DNA from: Achatina immaculata
Lineage: Eukaryota; Mollusca; Gastropoda; Stylommatophora; Achatinidae
Reading direction: 5' to 3'
NCBI GenBank assembly: GCA_009760885.1
Contig: CM019697.1
Location: 28,388,710-28,452,709 of the forward strand
Length of the DNA: 64,000 nucleotides
The notes below the pieces were generated by a model. The model was given only the letters and a program-made list of their open reading frames with translations. It had not been told where the DNA came from and searched no databases. A program made the translations under genes and the position numbers. Positions within the stretch are counted from its first letter, which is position 1. Each line of letters begins with the position of its first letter. This document shows positions 23,292 through 33,890 of this stretch, in pieces.

Positions 23292-23599
23292 TATATTTCA
23301 GCTGCCTTGTTTGTTTTGTTAGTTGTCATCAATTTAGTTTTCTTTGTATTAAGATAGAGGTTTTGCTCTTTCACTGTTCTTATGGACTGACATAATTAGT
23401 TTTTCCATTCCTTTTTGTGTTGTGGACAGTAATACTGTGTCATCAGCATATCTGATCTCTGGTATTTCATAACCTCCAATTGTTATGTCATCATAATATT
23501 CTTTGTCTACATCTTCTCTAACATTCCTCATTATATTTTCAGTACACAAGTTAAAAAGGTAAGGGGACAATATGCATACCTGACGGTGTTGTATCTTTT

Positions 23600-24150
23600 A
23601 AGATACCTGAAGGTATTCAGTAATAGATGGTTTTTAAGCAGACTGACACTAAATGTTTTAGAATTTGCAGGGTATCTTTCAGTTTCTCTCATGGTAACTC
23701 TATCAGTGTTGAATAAATGTTCATTTGCCAATAAATTCAGTATGGTAGTTGAAACTATTAGCATTTTAAGGTTCTATAATTAAACATTATTAATAATTCA
23801 AAATGTATTTTCTGGAGCATTTTATGGGAATAAGAGTTTTCAAAATATGTTGATCCTGTTGGTTCTCCCCATAGGTGGCCTTGCTTCTTATAGTATTCTG
23901 CAAAATGTATAAATATGGAGTTGAAGTCACAGTTTACTTGGTTGAAAAATATAATATACTTCTCAGCAATCACCACCACTGCTAGAGTTGCTAACTGATC
24001 ATGGTCTGCTTGTTCTGAGACTGCACATACATTTAGTCTATTTGTAATTTTTTTTTTTCTCCTTAACTTTGTAAAAATTAATTCACTTCTACTAAATAGT
24101 TTGCTCTCAAAAATTATAAAAACAATATACTCAACACATCCACCTGACAA
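23600..24150 (-). other. Unidentified open stretch
   Basis: Minus-strand frame 23758-24150 is open for 130 codons, long for this AT-rich DNA (SEQADHDQLATLAVVVIAEK, NCDFNSIFIHFAEYYKKQG, HLWGEPTGSTYF). An AG (TATGTGCAG) lies before SEQADH and a GTAAAC after FFNQ, so an exon is conceivable, but its phases do not fit the neighbouring candidate exons. It could equally be a remnant of an unrecognised element. Confidence 0.25.
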
Positions 24151-25511
24151 AACATGTAGGATACTGTCTGTGCCTGAGTAACTACAAACTATCTTTTAAT
24201 ACATTTTATTACTTCAGCTTTACAGTTAAAGGCTTAATGAGAACTCAATCAATCAAGTGTCATGCCGTGTGGCGTAGGGGATCATTTCTCTCCACAATTC
24301 CATCTTTAGACTTGATTATGAGATCTGCTGATGACTTTCTTCCTAGCCACACTGACAGCCCATCCAGCAACTTCTCTCTCTGTTTTCCTCTGTCTCCTCT
24401 TTCCTCAATTTTTCCAGTTGCCACAATGTGTTCCAATTTTCCTCTTCTCAGAAAATGTCCTACAAATCTTGCTTGTCTGCCTCTGATCTTTGCTGTAATT
24501 TGGCTTTTAACTCCAGCCTCTCTTAAGACTTCTTCATTGGTTTTCTTATTTTCTTATCTTCAACATCCTCCTTATGAACCACATTTCCATGGCCTCCATT
24601 TCTCACTGTACTCTCTTATTCATGGACCATGCTTCACATTTATGAAACAAAATTGACTCGATGTAAAATTTAAGTACTCGGAATCTTGTTTCCATTGATA
24701 ATGGATCTGTTGCACAAGATGTTTCTCATTATCTGAAATGATGACTTGACCTGAGCACATCTGCTTTTTATTTGTTGTGACATTTCCCATCAGCTGTTAT
24801 AATTATTCCTAAGTACTTGAATCTATCAAGTGTTTCAGTTCTGAGCCATCGATGGTAATGCTTCATTTTGGTAGTATTCTTTTCTTTGAGATCACCATCA
24901 CTTCAGTCTTCTTTTTACTAAGGCTAAGACCTTTATTTTTACTTTCACGAACTACGATGTCCAGAAGAGCCTGTAGCTCCCCTTCACTTTTAACAATCAG
25001 AACTATATTTCTATATTTCTCATTATGTTTTCACTGTACAAGGAGAAGAGGTCAGGAGATAGAACACATTCTTGTCTCACTCCCAATTTTATGTCTTCAA
25101 ATGCTCCTATTTGGTTCTCAACCTTCATTGCTGCTGATTGCTGCCAGTATGTTTTTGATGAGCTTCAGATCTTTCCCATCTATGTTGATGTCTTCCAGCA
25201 TTCTTATAATTTCTGTGTGCTTCACTTTATTGAATGCTTTACAGCAGTCTATGAAGCATAAGTATAGGTCCATTTTTACTTGTTTTGATCTTTCCATCAA
25301 TTTTCTCAATATATATATGGCATTACTTGTGCCATTTCCTTCGACGAAGCCATGCTGACACTGTTCTTCAGCGATTTCTGGTTTTATATTGCCCTTGACT
25401 CTTCTCATGACAATACAAAGCAGGATTTTGGTAACATGGCTCATAAGACTAATGGTTCGATGGTCTCCACATTCAAAAGGGATGGCTACAGTAAAACTGG
25501 TTTAAATAATA

Positions 25512-26075
25512 AAGGTAGAGAGAGGTGAATGGAGTAGTTTTATAAAGTGGCAGAGGGAGTGAGTAAAGTGAGAAAAAATGAATAGAAAGTATGAGAATGT
25601 ATAAATGAAAAACATACAACATCCGATATTTTGGCATGAAGCTTTCTTGAGGATTACATACACAAACGAGACAAAAAACATATAACTAAATGAAAAACTT
25701 ATCTTAATATGGCCTCCTCCAGAAGTAGGAAACAAAGAAATGCATGTCCACTAGAAGAGGCATAGAGACCACACGGGATAAGCCAATAGAGCCAGTCGTA
25801 AAGAAGAGGTGGAGAAAGAGGAGGAAAACAGGTGGTTTGGGGGGGGGGGGGGGGAAGGGAAATAGAAACATGATAGCCACTAGAGAAGAAGGTGTCGGGG
25901 GGAGGGGGAAAGGGGAAGTGGAAAGATAATGAATGAAGAACATAAACACCTGCAGGGAGAAAATGTGAAACTAGTGAATAGGACAAGACCCTATAAATAC
26001 CTATATGTCACCAGAGAAGAAGAGAAGCTGGCAATAGAAAGGGGGAGCTAGGAGAAAGAAAGTAGAGTAAAAAAA
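25512..26075 (-). repeat. PLE left terminal arm (inverted repeat)
   Basis: Reverse complement of 28515-29055 with moderate divergence. Includes a G-run at 25838-25853 and GAAACACCTGCAGGGAGAAAAT-type landmarks (CACCTGCAGGGAGAAAA near 25950), and ends inward near AGCTAGGAGAAAG. The long Pro/Phe-rich open frames across it (25699-25986) are by-products of C/T-rich strand composition, not genes. Confidence 0.8.
25621..25656 (-). ncRNA. Degenerate hammerhead-ribozyme-like motif (PLE left arm)
   Basis: Minus strand reads CTCAAGA, AAGC, TTCAT, GCCAAAATATC. Aligned with the type-I hammerhead layout (CUGANGA, stem II, GAAA, UH) the spacing fits, but CUGANGA and GAAA both carry substitutions, so cleavage is unlikely. 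Hammerheads are known in PLE terminal repeats. Confidence 0.4.
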
Positions 26076-26167
26076 GGGGGGGGGATAGAAAACTAAAGAA
26101 GTTAAAGAAAGCTGAAGACATTGTAAATTCCAGCTGGGTGGAAACAGCCAGCCTGAAAAATAATGCG

Positions 26168-26711
26168 CTATTCTACGACCCTCCAAAATCGTACATCAGC
26201 AGAACAAGAGCGGATCGCACTAACATAAATTTCCTGTTTTACCCTGTGGTTGCTAAGGCAAAAATGTTTAGCCACAGGTGTCCAGGCCCTCTCAGAAATA
26301 TTGCTAAGATGTTGGCGAAAACAATTTCCTAAGTGTAGACCGGTCTCCCCTATGTACTTCATACCACAACATTTGTGAAGTGCAGGTGAAACTCTCCTGA
26401 ACTGATAACATGGACTTAGGAAAGGAGGTCTGGCTAGCCTCGACAACAAACGGGCAAGTGTTGCATCTACGGTGTCTGCAATGTCTGGTACCATAAAAAG
26501 TGTCATCTGTCTTAAGGTGACTTCGAACTAAAAGGTCTCTGAGGTTCTTGTCCCATCTGTAGGCCACCAATAGGGGTTCCCCAAAAAGTTCACGTGTATC
26601 AGGATTGGTCTGGAGGAGATGGGGATGGTGAAACAGCATGTTTTTAACTGCCAAACTATGAGGGTGGTGCATGAGTACCAGTTTAACTCTGTCCGAGCTT
26701 CAGTGCGGTTT
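26168..26711 (-). pseudogene. PLE GIY-YIG endonuclease part, broken
   Basis: Minus strand, C-terminal part of the PLE protein. 26304-26672 reads MHHPHSLAVKNMLFHHPHLL, NPDTRELFGEPLLVAYRWDK, NLRDLLVRSHLKTDDTFYGT and the cysteine linker RHCRHRRCNTCPFV. After a frame change, 26168-26506 reads CCGMKYIGETGLHLGNCFRQ (GIY-YIG core: KYIGETG, then the conserved Arg in FRQH), HLSNISERAWTPVAKHFCLS and YVSAIRSCSADVRF. In PLEs this domain nicks the target DNA for priming. An in-frame TGA precedes it near 26699, and at least one frameshift splits it. Confidence 0.85.
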
Positions 26712-26723
26712 AGGAGTGAGGGC

Positions 26724-27671
26724 AGAGCATACACCATGGAAAGAAGCAGATTATACACAAATAACTATTCAGACTGAAGTGAAAGATGTGCAGAATGGTG
26801 AGATGCAGAGCAGTCTTGTAAGATCAATAGCCACACTTAGTGTTCTAGATGACAAATATCCATGTGACACCTGGATACGTGTGTATACAGATGGATCTGC
26901 ACATAATGCCATAAAAAATGGTGGGGCAGGAGCATATATTGAATATCCAAACAACACCATTGACAAGATTTCCATACCCACTGGTAAATACTGCAACAAC
27001 TTTGATGCAGAAGTTAGGGCAATTATTGCTGCAGTTGAAAAACTATCAGACTCCAGAATTGATACATGTCCTGTAGTAATTCTCACAGATGCAAGATCAG
27101 TACTGGAGGCTCTTCAGTGCAACAAACTACCAGACCTTAAGGATGCCTTGTCAAAAATTGGCTTACAACATGGAGTCACTTTGCAGTGGATTCCCTCCCA
27201 CTGTGGGATACCAGGCAATGAGAAAGCTGACCATCTGGCCAAAGAGGGCACTGAAATGGAGCAACCAGACATACCAGTCACCTATAATCAGAAGAAAAGC
27301 ATGATAAAAACCTACAGGAAGCCACAAACACCACCACATGATGACTATCACATGCTAAATAGAAAGGAACACGTCACCATCTTCCGTCTCCGAACAGGAC
27401 ACAGCCGACTCCGAAGTCATATGTATACAAAGTTTAAGGTTGGTACTACTAATCTATGTACATGTGCCCAGGTGCCCCAAACCGTGGAACATATCCTCCA
27501 GAACTGCATCAACTACGAGACACTGAGAAATAATTACTGGCCAAGTGAAACCACTAAAGAAGATAAGCTCTACGGTTCCATACATGAATTACAAAAAACA
27601 GTGAAATTTATCCAAGAGACAGGACTGCAGATATAGACAGACAGTGCGAACGAAGAAGAAGAAGAAGAAGA
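26724..27671 (+). mobile_element. L-E LINE, 5'-truncated insertion in the PLE
   Basis: 948-bp 3' end of an I/Nimb-like LINE ending in (GAA)n. A perfect 12-bp duplication AGGAGTGAGGGC (26712-26723 and 27672-27683) flanks it; removing it restores continuity of the PLE coding strand. It is close in sequence to 48.06-49.02 kb. Confidence 0.92.
26727..27636 (+). CDS. RNase H domain and zinc-knuckle tail of L-E, intact frame
   Basis: Uninterrupted frame of 300 codons. RNase H catalytic set is complete: Asp in VYTDGSAHNA, Glu in NFDAEVRAI, Asp in ILTDARSVLEA, Asp in GNEKADHLAKEG, with the CGIPGNE block before the last. Then a tail with CTCAQVPQTVEHILQNC, a cysteine-histidine motif usual at the end of I-clade proteins. 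RT is missing because of 5' truncation, and no promoter is implied, so it is probably not expressed. The upstream codons 26671-26726 belong to the PLE flank. In an intact element RNase H removes template RNA during TPRT. Confidence 0.88.
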
Positions 27672-27683
27672 AGGAGTGAGGGC

Positions 27684-28416
27684 TTATTGCTGCGATATAT
27701 GGCTGATGCGGTTCCAAGATGTTGAGAGAACATGTTCTGGATAGCCGCGTTGATGGAAGAAATCTAGCATTTTATGCCCTTGATCCTGAGAATCCAAATC
27801 CTCAGTACACAAATGTCGCAACCTAAGAAGTTGGGAAAAAGGAATAGTCTTTACACGATCTGAGACGGGAGGAAAAGTACAAGAGATAGTAGTGAGTGTC
27901 TGTAGGTCTATAGTGGACAGAAGTAGTAAGCCTAGTAGGGCCGATAGTAATGCCAATGTCAAGAAAGTTAGCAGAAGTAGCAGAGACATGGGAGGTGAAA
28001 GAAATGACAGGATTGTACTCCTTAACAAAACTGATAAAGTTGTCAAGATTTTCCTCTGGCATTGATGTGACCCCAATGCCATCATCTATGTAGTGTCTAT
28101 AGAAGGCGGGAAAGGGGCTTCTAAAGGCTCTCAGAACCTTGTGTTCGAAGTGGCCCATGAACAGACATGCATAGCTGGGGTCCATTTTTGTACCCATGGC
28201 CACACCACTAATCTGGTTGAAGTACAGGCCATTGAATTCAAAAGAATTCAGTTGGAGGACAAGTCGTGTAAGGTGCAGAATAGTAGATGTAGGAATAGAG
28301 AGATTGTGTCTTTTGTTCAGAAAGAACCTGACGGCCTGAAGTCCCTGTTTCATATTTCCCATAGTGTTCGCTTGTTCCTGCCCTACAGAACAAATCTCTG
28401 ACTTTCTTGATAGCAT
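27684..28416 (-). pseudogene. PLE reverse transcriptase, partial
   Basis: Minus-strand frame 27823-28416 carries FFLNKRHNLSIPTSTILHLT, FNGLYFNQISGVAMGTKMDP (the GxxMGxxxxP block), SYACLFMGHFEHKVL, the catalytic palm FYRHYIDDGIGVTSMPEENL, and NFLDIGITIGPTRLTTSVHY. Downstream, after a frame change, come FSQLLRLRHLC and RGYPEHVLSTSWNRISHI up to the L-E insertion at 27684. The RT fingers are missing on this strand; a fragment of them lies inverted at 28395-28500. Non-functional. Confidence 0.85.
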
Positions 28417-28514
28417 CTTTCAACCTCTTGTCACTAGTCTCCCCACTTATCTTAAGGACACAAATCATGGTCTCATTGTTTCTGAGACTCTTACACTCCT
28501 GCCTGGTTACACCT

Positions 28515-29055
28515 ACTATACTTTTCTTTCTCCTAGCTCCAGCTCCCTATCGCCATCTTCTCTATAGGTGATTATAGGGTCTTGTCCTATTCACCAGTTT
28601 TACATTTTCTCCCTGCAGGTGGTTATGTTCTTCATTCATTATCTCTCCACTTCCCCTTCCTCCCTGACACCTTCTCCTCTAGCGGCTATCATGTTTCTAT
28701 TGCCCTCCCCCCCCCCCACCTTCAACCACCTGTTTTCCTCCTCTCTCTCCACCTCTTATTTACGACTGGCTCTATCGGCTTATCCTTTGTGTGGCCCTGC
28801 GTGGTCTTTATGCCTCTTCTAGTGGACACACATTTCTCTGTTTCATACTTCTGGAGGAGGCCATATTAAGATAAGTTTTTTGTTTAGTTATATGTTTTTT
28901 GTCTCGTTTGTGTATGTAATCCTTGAAAAGGCTCACGCTGAAATATCAGATGTTGTATGTTTTTCATTTATACATTCTCATACTTTCTATTTGTTTTTCT
29001 CACTTTACTCACTTCCTCTGCCACTTTGTAAAACTACACCATACACCTCTATCTA
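28515..29055 (+). repeat. PLE right terminal arm (inverted repeat)
   Basis: Inverted partner of 25512-26075. Landmarks: CTTTCTCCTAGCTCCAGCTCC near 28528 to 28548, TTTTCTCCCTGCAGGTGG near 28605, a C-run near 28710, and TTATATGTTTTTTGTCTCG near 28890. Confidence 0.8.
28920..28951 (+). ncRNA. Degenerate hammerhead-ribozyme-like motif (PLE right arm)
   Basis: Plus strand reads CTTGAAA, AGGC, TCAC, GCT, GAAA, TATC. GAAA and the stem II pairing (GGC/GCT with one G-U) are kept; CTTGAAA replaces CUGANGA. Located at the same point as the motif in the left arm. Confidence 0.45.
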
Positions 29056-29944
29056 TCTTCACATTCAACTGCACCTTGTTTCTTTGGTAGGGCAACGAAA
29101 ACTGATTGCTAAAGGTCTGATGGAGCATAGTTACTGTTGTAGATGTCATTCAGCAGTCTGGTAATTATTTCTATGCCAAGCTCTCCTAATGCTTCCAATT
29201 CTTCCTTGGTGATTTTATCTTGTCCTTGTGCTTTATTGCTCTTCATGAGTGTGTTGGCTTCTTTCACTTCTGCTTTTAATATGCAAGGCTCTTCATTATT
29301 ATTTTGCATATCTATTTCGCTTCTATTGTCCTCATAGAGTTCTCTAATGTATTCACACAATCGTGCTATTATTTCATCTCTCTCCATTACCGTATGCCCC
29401 TACTTTGACTTCAGGCAACCAGTCTTGTGATATGCCCTTTTGTTGTTAACTCATCTATTTGTTTGTACATATCTTTTGCATTTCTATGATGGTGTGTCTC
29501 TATGTCATTACATTTCTTATTTAGCCTCTCTTCTTTAGCTTTATTGTATTTGTGTCTTATGTCTTTATTTATTTTGTCATATCCATCTTTATCTTCCTTA
29601 AGACTTCTCCAATCCATTAGTTGCAAAATTTCTTCTGTCATTTGTTTAGCACGTTGTTTATTTGGAGGTAGGATTTCAATACATGTTTGCTGAATAGAGT
29701 CTTTAAGCAAATTCCATTGTTCATCAATCATTTCAATCTTCTCTACAGCATTATACCTATTATGTATTATGGTCCTATATTGTTCTTGTATTATCTTTCT
29801 GTAACAGCTCTCTATCTAGTTCCAATGATAACTACCATTTCATTACCACAAATTGCATTTTTGTAATGAAAAAAAGTACAGTTATATAACCTTATATTTA
29901 ATCATTTATTTATCTGTTTATTTTTTACCATTTAAAACATACTG

Positions 29945-30050
29945 TATCATTCATTCATTTGCATGTCCCTTGCGGAACTTTGCCTCCCTAACAGCACTCC
30001 TGTAGGCCTCTCAGTTGTGAGCAAGATGGCCTGCTGTTGATGCATCCATT
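29945..30050 (-). mobile_element. L-C LINE, very short 3' end
   Basis: CATTCATTCATTTGCATGTC then CTTGCGGAACTTTGCCTCCC and CCTGTAGGCCTCTCAGTTG: the last 100 bases of L-C in minus orientation. 29840-29944 before it is AT-rich with nothing recognised. Confidence 0.75.
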
Positions 30051-30059
30051 TATATCAGT

Positions 30060-30960
30060 ATAATGACAGTAAATTATAAGAATGCTGGAAGATATCAACA
30101 CAGATGGGAAAGATCTGAAACTCATCAAAAATATATATTGGCAGCAATCAGCAGCAATGAAGGTTGAGAACCAAATAGGAGCATTCCAAGACAAAACTGA
30201 GTGAGACAAGGATGTGTTCCATCTCCTGACCTCTTCTCCTTGTATAGCAAAAACATAATGAGAAATATAAAGAGCATGCCAGGAATATCAATTGGCGGGT
30301 ACAACTGTAACAACTTAAGATATGCAGACAACACAGTTCTGATTGCTAAAACTGAAGGGAAGCTACAGGCTCTTTTTGACATTGTGGTTGTGGAAGCAAA
30401 AGTAAAGGTCTCTGCCTGAACAAAAGCAAGACTGAAGTGATGGTCATCTCAAAGAAAAGAAAACCACCAAAATGTACCATTACCATCGATGGCACAAATC
30501 TGAAACAAGTTGATAGATTCAAGTACTTAGGAACAATTATAACAAATGATGGGAAATGTCACAATGAAATAAAAAGCAGACGTGCTCAGGCCAAGTCAGC
30601 ATTCTGGAAAATGAGACACATCATGTGCAACAATGGAAACAAGATTCAGAGTTTTTCAATGTTACATTGAGCTAATTCTGTTTTATAGGTGTGAAGCATG
30701 GTCTATGAATAAAAGAGTACAGCGAGAAATGGAGGCCATGGAAATGTGGTTTATGAGAAGAATGTTAAGGTATCATGGACAGGTATGAAAACCAATGAAG
30801 AAGTCTTAAGATAAGCTGGAATTAAAATGCAAATTATAGCAAAGATCAGATGCAGGCAATTAAGATTTATAGGGTATTTTCTGAAAAGAGGAAAATTGGA
30901 ACGCTCTGGTAACTTGTGGCATGGCACTTGACTGACTGATTGGTTGATTGACTGACTGAT
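30060..30960 (+). mobile_element. L-D LINE fragment, plus strand
   Basis: Plus-strand L-D from just before the palm to the 3' end: MLEDINTDGKDLKLIKN-like start, NNLRYADNTVLIAKTEGKLQ (30201-30419; the palm YADD has become YADN), VMVISKKRKPPKCTITIDGT and RFKYLGTIITNDGKCHNEIK (30437-30670), CEAWSMNKRVQREMEAMEMW near 30690. The tail is a GACT/GATT repeat (30925-30960). Several frame breaks and a deletion in the C-terminus. Confidence 0.8.
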
Positions 30961-31235
30961 AGTGCCTTTCATTTCAGATAAGAAGATAAAAGAAAAATGG
31001 TAATTCTTCATTATGAGCATGCTTTCTTTCTCAGCCAATCACAATGAGAAATTTTTCATTTCTAAAACATCAATTACAATCTCTGCTTCTTCCTCAATAT
31101 GCAAGACACAGTCTCTTTCACAACATTAATTCATTATGAAACTGGATACATTTACTGTGGCACTGAACATACCAGCATAAACAAAAGTTAAAGAATGGGA
31201 AGGAATGCATCAATACCATAACACAGTCATTACAG

Positions 31236-31305
31236 TTGAAAGTATAATGTAAATAAGTTAAAAGTATAATGTAAATAAGTTGAAAGTATAAGGTACAGTA
31301 AATAA
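31236..31305. repeat. Tandem repeat, about 22-bp unit, three copies
   Basis: GAAAGTATAATGTAAATAAG occurs three times in a row, the last with one change (AAGGTACAGTAAATAAG). It lies just downstream of the candidate exon on the minus strand. Confidence 0.75.
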
Positions 31306-31317
31306 GTAGATACTGAC

Positions 31318-31429
31318 CTTGCTTCTCCTCATGGATATCTTGGTAATGTTTGATATGATAGCACAGACTGATTGCAAAAGATGATACCTTCTTCTTGGCT
31401 TTGGGTTAAAAGTACATTCTCTTTCAGAA
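31318..31429 (-). CDS. Candidate host-gene exon (112 bp)
   Basis: Minus strand: T-rich stretch ending AAAATTAG, then 112 open bases ending GAAGCAAG followed by donor GTCAGTA. With one leading base finishing a codon it reads SERECTFNPKPRRRYHLLQS, VCAIISNITKISMRRSK, ending on a whole codon. The start phase fits the end phase of the candidate exon at 39.4 kb on the same strand (joined codon AG+T, Ser). No similarity to repeats in the window. Not identified. Confidence 0.45.
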
Positions 31430-31439
31430 CTAATTTTAT

Positions 31440-32700
31440 ATAAAAAAAATATATATATATATTAATACACATAGTAAAGCTGGTAATATCTGTTTAGTAC
31501 AGAATACAAATTCCTATAGCAGGAAACAACAAACCTTCCACATAGTAAAGTAAAAGAACACTGTATTGCATCGTTAGCCTTTTAATCTTGCTGTCAGATT
31601 TTAGATGCCTCGTATTGGCTTGTAGAAACAAAGCAAAATACGACAAAAAATTGTTTAATGATGACATTTTTCTGTAAATTTTTTAACAAAAGATTAAGAA
31701 ATTATACCCCAGCACCCCTTCCTACGTAACTGAAAGTCCAGAACCATCATAACATTACTGCACAACTGCAACAAAACCATGGCATGACACAGGTCTTTAT
31801 CCATCATGTGTCTGTTGTTAAAAATTCTTGTGAGCCTATCCTCTGGCTAATCCTAATCCTTTCAAAGCCATATGTTTTTCTCCACTCTTCTGTGTAAGAT
31901 AGAAAAACATTATCTCATTTGTATCTATTTCACATTTAAATCCTCCTTATGTACCTCCTCCTTAATCTCCCACCAGATGGTGCTCATGTCTGAAAGGAGT
32001 GACAATGGCCATCAGGCAGACTGAGTCAAGAATATCACCTAAATATCTGAACAAATATTTGAAACATTGACGTAATCTGTTTTTTTTCATCTACACTCCC
32101 ATCAAAATTGTATTTCATAAGCATACATTTAATTTTGATTAAAAGTTTATATATATTTAGTTTCAAATACCCATTTATTATGTAACCATATATATATATA
32201 TATGTGTGTGTGTACAACTTCATTTGAATGACATGTTAAAGATTCATGGAAATAAAGATTTTTAAAAAAAAGAAAATTTGAGGTCTAACAACACAATACT
32301 GTGTTCTATTGCCCTATAGTACTAATGACTATATACTATACTTCGATAGCAAGACTGAAAGAAATGTGTCTATGTATATGTGTGCTGAAGACAATGTTCA
32401 GTTTGGCAATCAGCTATCCATAACTTAAACACTAGTATTAGAGTTGGTGAACCATAGTTGACCAAGGCTGTCCCACTTCTCTGTTGGTACTTCCAGTAAC
32501 AGGCCTAGCCTGACTAACAGGACAGGGATCACCATAGTCCCATTGGCAGTGGTGCACTTATCAAAACACTTTGACCAATTTATTTAAATTTACACATTAA
32601 ATCAGTTTTTTTTCACATAGAGCGTTTAAAAATTAAATATTTGACCATCTTGCTTCACTGAAAAAAAGAAAAACAAAAAACAAAAAAACCCACATCTTTA
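31440..32700. other. AT-rich non-coding DNA with microsatellites
   Basis: No gene seen. Contains (TA)n at 31446-31462, (TA)n followed by (TG)n near 32188-32213, and A-runs near 32660-32690. Confidence 0.6.
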
Positions 32701-32704
32701 ATTT

Positions 32705-33890
32705 CCCAATGACTGGTGCATGAATGGTTGGATACTCGTATGGTTAATGCAGATATTGGTGCTAGCAGTGATTGATTACGGGCTTGGACTACTGACCTTA
32801 TTTAAAACCCAAATTGATAGATTGGACAGAATTCAAAATGAAGCCATGTGGACTGTCCTGAATTGCACAAACAATACTCCAGCTGTGACCATACATTTAT
32901 CTACTGGGCCTGCCTGACACGGGGATCAGACACAAAGTTACACAGGTCAAGGCTTATCTCACTGTGGTTGGCAACACCACTCATACTCTGAATAAATCAC
33001 TGGCGGTAGTGAAAGGCTGACATATAACAAATGGTAGTTCATGGATGGCTGAGTCTGAAACATCCAAGAGTGCTGCATATGCTGTGGAGGATAATGCAAA
33101 ATAAGTGGAGTGGATAGAAGTGAGAGATGATATCAACAGGCTCACCAAAGTGGTCATCTCTACACTTGGCAGAGAATGTAGAGAACAGATGGGAGGCAGG
33201 ACTGAGTTTGCTCATGCTCAACCATATGATGGCTCAGTGCTGTGAGGCAAAATGAGTGAATGGGGCTTTGTTGTCTATTGGCGAGGCAGACAGAATGCAG
33301 GGGTCTCCTGTATGATGACATCGAGAACGCAGATGGAAACTGAGGCAGTGGCCAAGGCTTTGTCCTGGCTAATTTGGCAGGATGATACACTTGATATGGT
33401 GGTGATGGATTCTCAAAGCATGCTTCACAAAACAGAAAGGGGTTTGTTATGTCATGAATGGGTTCAGCTCTTGTGACAATCCAGCATCACCAAGCTGGTG
33501 TGGATATACTGACCAGGGCATGCAGGGGTGAGAAGTAATAAGGCGGGTGATCATGTTGTCCATTATGCTGCTGCAACAGATATGATTCCTACAGATAGGA
33601 TGGATATACTGAAGTCAGTGGCTAAGTACCCAGTGCAAGAGGAGGAAATGGCAAGTGTTGATAATACATATCTACAGATGATGAAAGACAAAGGTGTTGT
33701 CTGTGCGTGTGGGGGGGGGGGGGGGGGGAAAGAAAGACTGGTGGCTGGCTGGTAGAATTCGAGGTTGCCAGGACCAACAGCTGACTGGCACAATTAGTGT
33801 TCATACTCTTTGGTAGTTACTGTAACAGAGAGAAGCATTTATGGGTGTGCTCTGAGCGCAATGATGCCAGTTCTTAAATTCAAGATGGTC
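32705..33890 (+). pseudogene. L-F LINE: RT end and RNase H
   Basis: The best L-F copy. 32720-32917 reads VLAVIDYGLGLLTLFKTQID, RLDRIQNEAMWTVLNCTNNT, the thumb-side region after the palm in I/Jockey-type RTs. RNase H follows: MSEWGFVVYWRGRQNAGVSC and TEAVAKALSWL (33252-33380), VVMDSQSMLHKTERGLL (near 33400), then PGHAGVRSN near 33510. 33528-33755 continues open. A G-run lies at 33710-33728. The first RNase H Asp region is degraded (YDGSVL followed by a stop), and stops separate the pieces. The 3' end (AATGATGCC) matches the copy at 1-595. Confidence 0.7.

Larger units (their letters stand above)
20850..23590 (-). mobile_element. L-C LINE copy, split by fold-back Tc1
   Basis: Minus-strand L-C: 3' end at 20850 (ATTC repeat tail complement), KYFGH region near 21080, YLGS-like block near 21400, interrupted at 21477-23291, then resuming at 23294 with the palm region IRYADDTVLLSTTQKGMEKL and TENIMRNVREDVDKEYYDDI (23349-23570). 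Similarity ends near 23590, so the RT fingers and EN are gone. TA flanks the insert at 21475-21476 and 23292-23293. Confidence 0.8.
25477..29055 (-). mobile_element. Penelope-like element with inverted terminal arms
   Basis: PLE inserted in L-D, with a 13-bp target-site duplication that differs at one base (TCTCCACATTCAA at 25464-25476, TCTTCACATTCAA at 29056-29068). Main coding strand is minus: RT at 27.7-28.4 kb, GIY-YIG nuclease at 26.17-26.71 kb. Terminal arms of about 550 bp face each other (25512-26075 and 28515-29055). The left arm carries about 35 extra bases (25477-25511), reminiscent of the short tail described for Penelope copies. Next to the right arm, at 28395-28500, a plus-strand RT piece (TEQISDFLDSIFQPLVTSLP, TYLKDTNH) shows that the right arm belongs to a second, internally deleted copy in opposite orientation. 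An L-E insertion splits the coding region. Confidence 0.85.
24240..29840 (-). mobile_element. L-D LINE copy, split by a Penelope-like element
   Basis: Minus-strand RTE/BovB-like LINE. 24240-25476 holds the 3' end, the C-terminus, the region after the palm and RT core (SHVTKILLCIVMRRVKGNI, LYLCFIDCCKAFNKVKHTEI, 25118-25444). 29069-29840 holds the upstream part: LPKKQGAVECE, ANTLMKSNKAQGQDKITKEE, LGELGIEIITRLLNDIYNS (29109-29387) and the linker with NRDIRHKYNKAKEERLNKK-like sequence (29411-29731). The PLE separates ECE from HRTISL. EN is absent. Stops at several points; inactive. Confidence 0.8.

Noticed and set aside
25838..25853. G-quadruplex regulatory element (also 33710-33728 and 61710-61727)
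   Set aside because: Plain homopolymer runs in decayed repeats; more likely slippage or sequencing error hot spots.
25699..25986. Proline/phenylalanine-rich membrane-like proteins (also 28568-28869)
   Set aside because: Two overlapping frames are open across a C/T-rich non-coding PLE arm containing a homopolymer run; the inverted partner shows the same artefact.
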